Positions 1 through 5,033 of a stretch of 9,046 nucleotides of DNA are shown here, in pieces (the stretch's first letter is position 1; every line of letters starts with the position of its first letter). The position numbers were made by a program, and so were the translations under genes. The stretch is from positions 1 to 9,046 of the forward strand of contig CAYJPF010000108.1 of the NCBI GenBank assembly GCA_964372025.1, in the 5' to 3' direction. The notes under the pieces are model-generated. The model made no database searches, was not told the DNA's origin, and was given only the letters and a program-made list of their open reading frames with translations. This DNA is from CAYJBP01 sp964372025 (GTDB taxonomy: Bacteria; Bacillota; Dehalobacteriia; UBA4068).

Positions 1-1
1 C

Positions 2-220
2 GGTTTTTGCCCGTCTGGGAAATACAAAATAAAGGCCGTAATGTTTGAGGAGCGTGAGCCACCAGGGATACGAGCTTCACACGGTTTTGCCCAAAATACA
101 GCGGCAGCTGGAGGAAATAAACTAACAAATGTAGGCGAGGGCAAGAAAACCTTTCAACCCACGAAGCACAACAAATATAATTATCCGCCGAAAAATGTAA
201 GCAATCCACAACCCAGCTAA
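2..220 (+). CDS. possible 3' end of an unrecognised gene (partial or small ORF)
   Basis: A frame stays open from the window edge to a TAA at 218-220, giving 72 codons. The predicted tail is hydrophilic, rich in Asn, Lys, Pro and Gln, with no membrane segment and no motif I recognise. It could be the C-terminus of a gene that starts outside the window. Alternatively it could be a small protein of 59 residues starting at ATG 41, where AAAGG at 31-35 makes a weak ribosome binding site. I cannot assign a function, and the reading could be chance: the region is short and its codon use does not clearly match the GCC/GGC/TTA-rich style of the genes to the right. Confidence 0.25.
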   Translation, partial: GFCPSGKYKIKAVMFEEREPPGIRASHGFAQNTAAAGGNKLTNVGEGKKTFQPTKHNKYNYPPKNVSNPQPS

Positions 221-296
221 AAACAAGCAGCAAAAACCTCACTCCCAAGGTGGGATAAGCTTGCTTGATAGATTGCCTCGTATTGAAAGAAAAAGC

Positions 297-323
297 TCAA
301 AAGATTAAGTTCAAAAGATTAAG
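297..323. repeat. 13-bp tandem direct repeat
   Basis: TCAAAAGATTAAG occurs twice, at 297-309 and 311-323, separated by one T, so the period is 14 bp. It lies in non-coding sequence between the possible partial ORF and the CAP-gene hairpin. It is followed at 327-349 by an A/T-rich inverted repeat (TTTGC plus a T-run facing an A-run plus GCAAA). No function is evident. Confidence 0.6.
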
Positions 324-366
324 ACCTTTGCTTTTTTAAAAAAAGCAAAAACTTTTAGAAATTTTT

Positions 367-398
367 AGGGGTTGTCGCTATATTGGCGACAACCCCTT
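367..398 (-). terminator. hairpin terminator downstream of the CAP gene
   Basis: GGGGTTGTCGC (368-378) and GCGACAACCCC (386-396) form a perfect 11-bp stem with a 7-nt loop. It starts 8 nt beyond the stop codon of the minus-strand CAP gene. On the minus strand the stem is followed by CTAAAAATTTC rather than a clean T-run, so termination may be modest. It may also act on plus-strand transcripts from the left. The stem is by far the strongest GC-containing hairpin in the left flank. Confidence 0.65.
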
Positions 399-403
399 CT
401 CAA

Positions 404-1189
404 TCATATTTCCATTTCTTTAATAAAAAGTTGAGCCCAGGCATATCCCAAATAATAATCGCTATTGCTGGGCGTATAACCAATACCCATCAACTCAAAA
501 TCGCCTAGGATATTATTACGATGCCCTTCACTATCCATCCAAGCCTGCACAACCTGAGCCGGCGTAAGTTGACCAATAGCAATATTCTCCCCGGCACGAC
601 GATAAGTAATACCAAACTCCGCTAAAACCGTAAAGGTAGAACTACCATCAGGTCGAGTATGACTAAATAATTCGGTAGCCTCCTTTGCCCTAATAGCGGC
701 AGCAGCCGATAAATTATCGTCTAAAATCAATGGCGCTAAATTATGCTCGGCACGCTCCAGGTTAACCAAACGCAAAATCTCTGCCCTAAAAACATCATTG
801 CTGCTAGTAGCCTCAGGCTCAACAGCCGGCACAGGCGCTTTAGTTGGCGTAGTAGGCGGCGTAGGCGCTGTGGCCGGTGCCGCTGCAGTAGGAGTAAGAT
901 TTTCGGCGATAATACCGGGTTTAGGGCTAATATGTAAAGGCAGCGTGGCCTTTTGATCAGGAAAATTGCTTAAAAGCTCCATCAATACATAAACCCTGGA
1001 TTGATAAGCCACCAGCAAACTATTATCATCATTTATGCAATTATTGGTAAGCTTATTAATTGCAACTAAACCCGTTTGCACCTGATCTTGTTGAAGATTA
1101 GGCATCAATTCTTGGCCAAAGGCTAAAGAACTAAAGGTAAAACTAAAAACTAAAATCAGTAAAAACAGTATTTTTCTGACCGCTTTCAT
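404..1189 (-). CDS. secreted CAP/SCP-domain (YkwD-like) protein
   Basis: This 261-residue protein starts with a signal peptide (MKAVRK, a hydrophobic run, probable cleavage near SLAFG, residues 21-25). A region of about 70 residues follows, then a Thr/Ala/Pro-rich linker (about 99-127), then a C-terminal CAP domain (about 133-256). The CAP signatures are visible: FSHTRPDG with His177, AGENIA with Glu201, SEGHRNNIL with Glu221 and His223, and an aromatic YAWAQLF strand near the end. Bacterial YkwD-type CAP proteins are secreted and are linked to the cell envelope or sporulation, but their biochemical activity is mostly unsettled. The start is supported by GGAGG (1196-1200) six nt upstream of ATG. 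It is monocistronic, with its own promoter and a downstream hairpin. The CAP assignment is firm; the physiological role is unknown. Confidence 0.93.
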   Translation of the reverse strand: MKAVRKILFLLILVFSFTFSSLAFGQELMPNLQQDQVQTGLVAINKLTNNCINDDNSLLVAYQSRVYVLMELLSNFPDQKATLPLHISPKPGIIAENLTPTAAAPATAPTPPTTPTKAPVPAVEPEATSSNDVFRAEILRLVNLERAEHNLAPLILDDNLSAAAAIRAKEATELFSHTRPDGSSTFTVLAEFGITYRRAGENIAIGQLTPAQVVQAWMDSEGHRNNILGDFELMGIGYTPSNSDYYLGYAWAQLFIKEMEI

Positions 1190-1269
1190 ATATATCCTCC
1201 TTATACGGGAATGCTGGAATTAATAGGCCAATCAGGGCTAGCAACTTGCCTATCAAAACCGGCAATCTT

Positions 1270-1298
1270 ATAATAACATAATTAGTTTGATTTGGCAA
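1270..1298 (-). promoter_or_regulatory. sigma-A type promoter of the CAP gene
   Basis: On the minus strand, TTGCCA (1293-1298) and TATTAT (1270-1275) are separated by exactly 17 nt. Transcription would start near 1263, leaving a leader of about 75 nt. That leader contains a 6-bp inverted repeat (ATAGGC 1223-1228, GCCTAT 1248-1253) and the GGAGG ribosome binding site at 1196-1200. The AT-rich sequence upstream of the -35 could act as an UP element. Confidence 0.55.
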
Positions 1299-1309
1299 AC
1301 CCAATTTTA

Positions 1310-1350
1310 GGAAATTAATAAAAAAATTAAATTTTTTTAAGTTAATTTCT
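1310..1350. repeat. long AT-only imperfect palindrome
   Basis: GAAATTAA (1311-1318) pairs with TTAATTTC (1342-1349). Inside these arms AAAAAAATT (1320-1328) pairs with AATTTTTTT (1330-1338) around a single A. The result is a 17-bp stem interrupted by a small asymmetric bulge. It sits between the HxlR gene and the CAP promoter, just upstream of the CAP -35 box. It could be a weak terminator for the HxlR transcript, an UP element, or simply AT-rich sequence; it lacks the GC base of a normal terminator. Confidence 0.5.
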
Positions 1351-1359
1351 ATTATATAT

Positions 1360-1385
1360 ATTAGTATTCGAAAGTTAATACTAAT
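1360..1385. repeat. 9-bp perfect inverted repeat, possible operator
   Basis: ATTAGTATT (1360-1368) and AATACTAAT (1377-1385) are perfect inverted arms with an 8-nt spacer. The dimensions suit a dimeric winged-helix regulator or a small RNA hairpin. It lies 60 bp downstream of the HxlR stop codon and about 60 bp upstream of the CAP -35 box. The same half-site is not obvious in the divergent HxlR/ABC spacer, so I do not tie it to HxlR. Confidence 0.4.
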
Positions 1386-1445
1386 TAACAGGGTAATTTC
1401 AAATTAATTATTATGTATAAAAATTGGATATATTATAGCGGCTAA

Positions 1446-1784
1446 CTATTGTCGACAGCACCTAATCGAGCGCCGATATTCCTTGCCCCATAATTCCATC
1501 GCCTTAAGCACCGGGCGCAGGCTTTGGCCAAGCTCTGTTAAAGAATACTCTACTTTAGGTGGCACTTCGGCATAAACCTTGCGGCTAACCAAGCCGTTTT
1601 CCTCCATTTGCCGTAAATTAGAGGTTAATACCTTTTGCGATATCCCGGCTAAGGATCTTTTTAATTCGCCAAAACGCATCGTTCCCATATCTAAATCGCG
1701 CAAAATTAAAATTTTCCACTTATCGCTAATTAAAGTTAAGGTAACCTCGATCGGGCAAGCAGGCAAGTTTTCCATAATTATCAT
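1446..1784 (-). CDS. HxlR-family winged-helix transcriptional regulator
   Basis: The protein of about 112 residues is a complete HxlR-type (MarR-like superfamily) DNA-binding protein. It shows CPIEVTLTLISDKWKILIL, the recognition helix region around RFGELKRSLAGISQKVLTSNLRQM, and the wing EENGLVSRKVYAEVPPKVEYSLTELG. The cysteine in PACPIEV (10th residue from this start) matches the conserved N-terminal cysteine used for thiol or electrophile sensing in YodB/HypR-type members. Two adjacent cysteines lie 3-4 residues from the C-terminus (RCCRQ). The frame extends to a TTG at 1808, but AAGGAG (1789-1794) fits ATG 1784 (4-nt gap) or ATG 1775 (13-nt gap) better; I chose 1784. It is divergent from the ABC/PNPOx-ferredoxin operon, the usual arrangement for a local regulator. 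Redox sensing and target are inferred. Confidence 0.9.
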   Translation of the reverse strand: MIIMENLPACPIEVTLTLISDKWKILILRDLDMGTMRFGELKRSLAGISQKVLTSNLRQMEENGLVSRKVYAEVPPKVEYSLTELGQSLRPVLKAMELWGKEYRRSIRCCRQ

Positions 1785-1810
1785 CATACTCCTTCCAATA
1801 GTTTCCAAAA

Positions 1811-1842
1811 GTAACTAAGGTACAAAAATGTGCTTACTTTAC
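1811..1842. promoter_or_regulatory. candidate HxlR operator overlapping the operon -35 box
   Basis: An interrupted dyad is centred at 1826/1827. GTAA (1811-1814) pairs with TTAC (1839-1842), and inner ACA (1822-1824) pairs with TGT (1829-1831), with further matches at 1818/1835 and 1820/1833. Its right end overlaps the TTTACA -35 box of the plus-strand operon. It also lies in the leader or promoter zone of the divergent regulator gene, so a bound dimer could control both. The assignment to HxlR is by position only. Confidence 0.4.
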
Positions 1843-1866
1843 AAATTGGCAATATAGATATAAAAT
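1838..1866 (+). promoter_or_regulatory. sigma-A type promoter of the ABC/PNPOx-ferredoxin operon
   Basis: TTTACA (1838-1843) and TAAAAT (1861-1866) are separated by 17 nt. The predicted start point is near 1873, giving a leader of about 47 nt before ATG 1920. It overlaps one candidate operator at the -35 and has a perfect palindrome at the start point. A weaker minus-strand promoter for the regulator gene probably lies in the same spacer, but I could not fix it. Confidence 0.6.
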
Positions 1867-1872
1867 AACAGA

Positions 1873-1882
1873 TAAGTACTTA
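1873..1882. promoter_or_regulatory. perfect 10-bp palindrome at the predicted start point
   Basis: TAAGTACTTA is self-complementary and falls where transcription from the 1838-1866 promoter should begin. Its right half GTACTTA (1876-1882) resembles GTGCTTA (1830-1836) in the upstream dyad, with one mismatch, 46 bp apart. This suggests a repeated half-site for one regulator, most simply the divergent HxlR protein. Confidence 0.4.
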
Positions 1883-1919
1883 AATGTCAATTATTATTTT
1901 TAAACCAAAGGAGAAAAAA

Positions 1920-2753
1920 ATGAACAAATTAACCACTTTATTGATAATTATTACCCTAAGCGTATTTGGTCTAACTGCTTGCGGCCAATCCGCTGATGAA
2001 AATGTATTAAGAGTAGGCATGGATTTAGAGTTCCCGCCCTATTCCTATATTGATGACGAGGGCAATCCTGCAGGCTTAGAACCGGCTATCGCTAAAGCTT
2101 TTGGCGAATATATCGGCATGGAGGTAGAAATTGTCGATACCGATTTTGGTCTACTTTTAGGCGCCTTAGAGGTAGGCGATTTAGATATTTTAATTGCCGA
2201 TATGTCCGTTACCGATGAGCGTATGGAAAAAGCCAATTTTTCGGACCCCTACCGTTATTCGCAAACCTTGGCTTTAGTTAATAAAGATTTTGCCCTAGCC
2301 AATAATATCACCGATCAAATGCCGCCCGAAGAGTTCTTTAATTTAGCCGATGCCAAATTTATCGGCCTAGCAGGCACCTTTGGGGTAACCGTGCCGGAAA
2401 GTTTTGGCGTAGAAGTTAATGCCGCTACCGAAATCGGCAATGCCATCCTCGAGGTAGCAGGCGGTCAATCCACCACCTTAGTGGCCTCTAGCGAAATCCA
2501 CAGCTTCCATGCTGCTAATCCCGATACCACTATTGTTTATAGCAATATCGGCAATAATTCGGCCTCTTGCTTTGTGGTGGCCTTGGATAATCAGGAATTA
2601 TTAGCTAAATCTAATCAATTTATTGCTACCATGTATCAAGAAGGTGGCCTTTATGATCAAATTCGTGCCGAATTCGATCCAATTATCGGCGATTTTCTTA
2701 AAAACCCGGATTTAGGCTTAGATTATATTGTTAATGCCCCGGCTAGCATTTAA
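1920..2753 (+). CDS. amino-acid ABC transporter substrate-binding lipoprotein (SBP_bac_3 family)
   Basis: This 277-residue protein begins MNKLTTLLIIITLSVFGLTA followed by the lipobox Cys21, so it is membrane-anchored outside the cell. The frame continues to 1884, but AAGGAG at 1908-1913, six nt before ATG 1920, fixes the start. The mature part has the family 3 solute-binding fold: VLRVGMDLEFPPYSYIDDEGNP, the LEVGDLDILIADMSVTDER strand with Thr98 and Arg101 (the usual carboxylate-binding Thr/Arg), FSDPY, and the second-lobe AGTFG turn (151-155). The position after GGQ (181-183), where relatives have an Asp-Ala that contacts the ligand amino group, reads Ser-Thr-Thr. The ligand may therefore differ from a standard alpha-amino acid. 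It is the first gene of the operon, followed by an intercistronic hairpin. Substrate is not predictable. Confidence 0.9.
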   Translation: MNKLTTLLIIITLSVFGLTACGQSADENVLRVGMDLEFPPYSYIDDEGNPAGLEPAIAKAFGEYIGMEVEIVDTDFGLLLGALEVGDLDILIADMSVTDERMEKANFSDPYRYSQTLALVNKDFALANNITDQMPPEEFFNLADAKFIGLAGTFGVTVPESFGVEVNAATEIGNAILEVAGGQSTTLVASSEIHSFHAANPDTTIVYSNIGNNSASCFVVALDNQELLAKSNQFIATMYQEGGLYDQIRAEFDPIIGDFLKNPDLGLDYIVNAPASI

Positions 2754-2778
2754 TGAATATTTATTCATTAAATAGCTA
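2744..2778 (+). terminator. intercistronic hairpin overlapping the binding-protein stop codon
   Basis: ATTTAATGAATA (2748-2759) and TATTCATTAAAT (2762-2773) are perfect 12-bp arms with a 2-nt centre. TAGC (2744-2747) and GCTA (2775-2778) extend the stem past a one-base bulge. The TAA stop codon of the binding-protein gene is inside the left arm. No T-run follows, so it is more likely an mRNA-stabilising or attenuating element than a full terminator. Such elements between binding-protein and permease genes commonly keep binding-protein levels higher. Confidence 0.5.
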
Positions 2779-2804
2779 ATAAAATACAGCAAATTAAGGA
2801 TATC

Positions 2805-3536
2805 ATGAAAAATAATATTTATTTTAATTATGGCCTGGTAATTATTCTTTTTGGCTTAGCCATTTATTTTGCCCTTTTTCAATTTTTGCCCGATTTGCGC
2901 TATGATTTAGTGCTGGAAAGCTCGGGTTTATTAATTGATGCCTTTTGGGGCACAATTTGGGTAAGCCTAATCAGCCTAATTGGTTCCTTAATCTTTGGCC
3001 TTATTCTTTTTATGATGATGCGTTCGCAAATCACTTTTATCAAGGCCTTGGCCGATGTTTTTAACGAAATCATCATGGGCACACCGCTTTTGGTGATGAT
3101 ATTTTTAATTGTTTATGTGCTGGGTGCTATTGTAAATTATAATGATAAGCTGGTTTTAGGCATTATCGCCCTTATCCTTTACAATGCCCCTTATATTGCC
3201 AATGCCTATGAAAGCGCAGCGGCGGTGGTCGATCGCGATCAGTATACAGTAATGGAATTATATCAATTTAAATGGTATCAAAAATATCTTTATATTATCA
3301 TTCCCCAAATGATTAAGCCCTTTATCCCCTCCTTAATCAATAATTTATCCAGCGTAATCAAAAGTTCTTCTTTATTAAATGTAATTTCGATTACCGAGAT
3401 TACCTATATTACCACCGCTATCGCTTCGCGCAATTTTGCCTTTATCGAAGGCTATTATATTATGTGGATTATGTATTTAATCGTAACAATACCCCTATCT
3501 TTACTAGCAAGATATTTAGGAAAGAAGGTGGCCTAA
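2805..3536 (+). CDS. amino-acid ABC transporter permease (HisM/GlnP-like)
   Basis: This 243-residue integral membrane protein has a first hydrophobic segment at about 9-29. The BPD-type transmembrane domain follows, starting at FWGTIWVSLISLIGSLIFGL (48-67). Other clear segments lie at about 94-111, 116-134 and 218-238. EIIMGTPLLVMIF (88-100) is the typical start of the permease core, and the cytoplasmic coupling (EAA) loop ends YIIIPQMIKP (163-172). In this loop the usual EAA---G pattern is degraded: the Gly position appears to be Gln154. With no second permease gene it probably works as a homodimer. AAGGA (2796-2800) lies 4 nt before ATG. The stop overlaps the next gene start as TAATG, implying translational coupling with the ATPase. 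Confidence 0.9.
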   Translation: MKNNIYFNYGLVIILFGLAIYFALFQFLPDLRYDLVLESSGLLIDAFWGTIWVSLISLIGSLIFGLILFMMMRSQITFIKALADVFNEIIMGTPLLVMIFLIVYVLGAIVNYNDKLVLGIIALILYNAPYIANAYESAAAVVDRDQYTVMELYQFKWYQKYLYIIIPQMIKPFIPSLINNLSSVIKSSSLLNVISITEITYITTAIASRNFAFIEGYYIMWIMYLIVTIPLSLLARYLGKKVA

Positions 3537-4246
3537 TGAATATCGAAATTAAGAATTTAACTAAACTATATGGCCAACAAATTGTTCTGGATAATTTAAA
3601 TTTAAAGCTCGCAAACTATCAAGCAATAGGCATAATTGGCGAAAGCGGCTGTGGCAAATCCACGCTATTACGCCAGCTAGCCGCTATCGAAAAGCCAGAG
3701 CAAGGGCAAATTATTATCAATAATCTATCCCCTATCGATAATCCCCAAGCTTTTCGCCAAAAAATTGGGGTAGTTTTTCAAAAGCATAATTTATTTCCCC
3801 ATTTAAGCATCAAAAAAAATATCAGTTTAATTTTAAATAAAATCAAAAAATATGATTTGCAAGCAGCAAATCATAAGGCCGAACAACTTTTAAAAAAATT
3901 ACATATTGAAAACGAAGCTGATAAAAAACCGCATCAAGTATCGGGCGGCCAAGCTCAAAGAGCCTCGATAGCCCGAGCTTTAGCCTCCGATCCGGAATTA
4001 ATTTTCCTCGACGAACCCACCGCCGCGCTCGATCCTATCCTTAGCGACGAGGTTTTAAGCGCAGTTACCCTGCTTAAGCAAGAGGGCCGTGATTTTATTT
4101 TTATCACCCACGAAATTTCCTTCTTAAAAGAGTTTGCCGATTATATCATCTTCCTTAAAGATGGCAAAATCTATGAGCATGGCGATATCAGCCATTTAAA
4201 AAACCCCACTACCAAGGCCTTAGCAGAATTCTTAAAAATTCATTAG
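3536..4246 (+). CDS. amino-acid ABC transporter ATP-binding protein (GlnQ-like)
   Basis: This 236-residue cytoplasmic ATPase has every expected motif: Walker A GESGCGKST (35-43), Q-loop Gln82 in FQKHNLFPH, signature VSGGQAQR (135-142), Walker B LIFLDEP (155-161), D-loop ALDP (164-167) and switch His192 in FITHE. Its length and motif spacing match polar amino-acid importers. The frame is open upstream to 3464, but ATG 3536 is the right start: it follows AAGGTGG (3525-3531) and overlaps the permease stop codon by one base. It pairs with the permease just upstream to power uptake by the binding lipoprotein. Its own stop codon merges with the ribosome binding site of the next gene (TAGGAG), so all four genes are translated from one tight message. 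Confidence 0.95.
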   Translation: MNIEIKNLTKLYGQQIVLDNLNLKLANYQAIGIIGESGCGKSTLLRQLAAIEKPEQGQIIINNLSPIDNPQAFRQKIGVVFQKHNLFPHLSIKKNISLILNKIKKYDLQAANHKAEQLLKKLHIENEADKKPHQVSGGQAQRASIARALASDPELIFLDEPTAALDPILSDEVLSAVTLLKQEGRDFIFITHEISFLKEFADYIIFLKDGKIYEHGDISHLKNPTTKALAEFLKIH

Positions 4247-4254
4247 GAGTATTT

Positions 4255-4917
4255 ATGAATATAGCAGAAATTTATCAAGCCTTCAATCAAATAGGCTGCC
4301 TAACTTTTAGCACTGTCGATAAAGATGGTATACCCCATAGCCGTATTGCCCATTTAAGAGCCTATGATGAGCAGGGCATTTACTTTATGACCATGCATAC
4401 TAAGGATTTTTATCGCCATTTAAAGCATAATGGCCAAATATCTTTATGCGGCCTAAATGCCGATAGCCAAGTTAAGCATGATGAGCAGGGCTTTCCCATT
4501 TTCGACCTCGGCTATGCAATTAGAATGAGCGGCAAAGCCCAAGAAGTAAGTATTGCCGAAATCAAAGCTAAAAACAATCCCCTCTTCGATTTTTGCCTTA
4601 AAGATCAGCAAATTTACCCGGCTATGGTGGTCTTTTGCATTAGCGAGGGCTATGGCGATATTTTTGATTATGATTTTCATAAGCAAAATCGCTCCAATAA
4701 GCTTAATCGTAAATATTTTGCTTTCGGTGGCGCTAAAATCAAATATAAAGGCTTAACGATTAATCAAGAACAATGCATTGGCTGCGGCAAATGTTATAAA
4801 AAATGCTCTTTTGCGGCCATCAAAGAATTGAACAATAAGTATACCATAGATGTCAACCACTGCGATGAATGTGGCGATTGCCTAATTGCCTGCCCGCTAG
4901 GGGCAATCGAAGCCTAA
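4255..4917 (+). CDS. PNPOx-like flavoprotein domain fused to a 2x[4Fe-4S] ferredoxin domain
   Basis: This 220-residue cytoplasmic protein has two parts. Residues 1-140 resemble the pyridoxamine-phosphate-oxidase-like split barrel, which normally binds FMN or a related cofactor: IYQAFNQIGCLTFSTVDKDG, then SRIAHLRAYDEQGIYFMTMHTKDFYRHL. Residues 167-220 are a bacterial ferredoxin with two clusters: CIGCGKCYKKC (Cys174, 177, 180, 184) and CDECGDCLIACP (Cys203, 206, 209, 213). Together they suggest flavin-to-iron-sulfur electron transfer. Relatives of this fusion occur in anaerobic Clostridia, mostly without a known substrate. The 8-nt gap from the ATPase gene and the GGAG site place it in the ABC operon, so it may reduce the imported compound or protect against it. 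The fold calls are solid for ferredoxin and good for PNPOx-like; the reaction is unknown. Confidence 0.88.
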   Translation: MNIAEIYQAFNQIGCLTFSTVDKDGIPHSRIAHLRAYDEQGIYFMTMHTKDFYRHLKHNGQISLCGLNADSQVKHDEQGFPIFDLGYAIRMSGKAQEVSIAEIKAKNNPLFDFCLKDQQIYPAMVVFCISEGYGDIFDYDFHKQNRSNKLNRKYFAFGGAKIKYKGLTINQEQCIGCGKCYKKCSFAAIKELNNKYTIDVNHCDECGDCLIACPLGAIEA

Positions 4918-4925
4918 AAAAACTA

Positions 4926-4954
4926 TTGCAATTTTGCATATTTTAAGGTAAAAT
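4926..4954 (+). promoter_or_regulatory. sigma-A type promoter of the kinase/dipeptidase unit
   Basis: TTGCAA (4926-4931) and TAAAAT (4949-4954) are spaced by 17 nt, with an overlapping perfect TATAAT at 4954-4959 in a less favourable register. The spacer and -10 also contain an AT-only inverted repeat (ATATTTTA 4938-4945, TAAAATAT 4949-4956). Transcription would begin near 4961, giving a leader of about 73 nt to ATG 5034. No convincing terminator separates it from the upstream operon, so some readthrough is possible. Confidence 0.55.
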
Positions 4955-4990
4955 ATAATAAAGATAAATATTTCAACCTCAGCCCAATCA

Positions 4991-5005
4991 CAACAACAAC
5001 AACAA
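4991..5005 (+). repeat. (CAA)5 trinucleotide repeat in the kinase mRNA leader
   Basis: Five CAA units run from 4991 to 5005, flanked by CA and CAC. They sit between the promoter and the ribosome binding site (GAGGG, 5023-5027). The run should be unstructured in RNA, leaving the leader open. As a short tandem repeat it could also vary in copy number. Its function is not shown by the sequence. Confidence 0.6.
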
Positions 5006-5033
5006 CACTATAAATACCGAAAGAGGGATTTAT

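Noticed and set aside
327..349. T-run/A-run inverted repeat as a terminator
   Set aside because: The stem is almost only A-T pairs with no loop and no proper following T-run; the GC-containing hairpin at 367-398 is the better candidate.
743..937. Arg-rich plus-strand open frame opposite the CAP gene
   Set aside because: It is the antisense shadow of the Thr/Ala/Pro linker-coding region; the composition is an artefact and there is no ribosome binding site.
1884..1919. Longer N-terminus for the binding lipoprotein
   Set aside because: It would bury the signal peptide behind a charged stretch and place the AAGGAG site inside the gene; ATG 1920 gives a standard lipoprotein signal.
3464..3535. 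Longer N-terminus for the ABC ATPase
   Set aside because: It overlaps the permease by 73 bp, and the protein aligns from MNIEIKNLTK with a good ribosome binding site before ATG 3536.
4991..5005. CRISPR-like or minisatellite array
   Set aside because: Only a 3-bp unit repeated five times; no spacers or longer repeats exist anywhere in the window.
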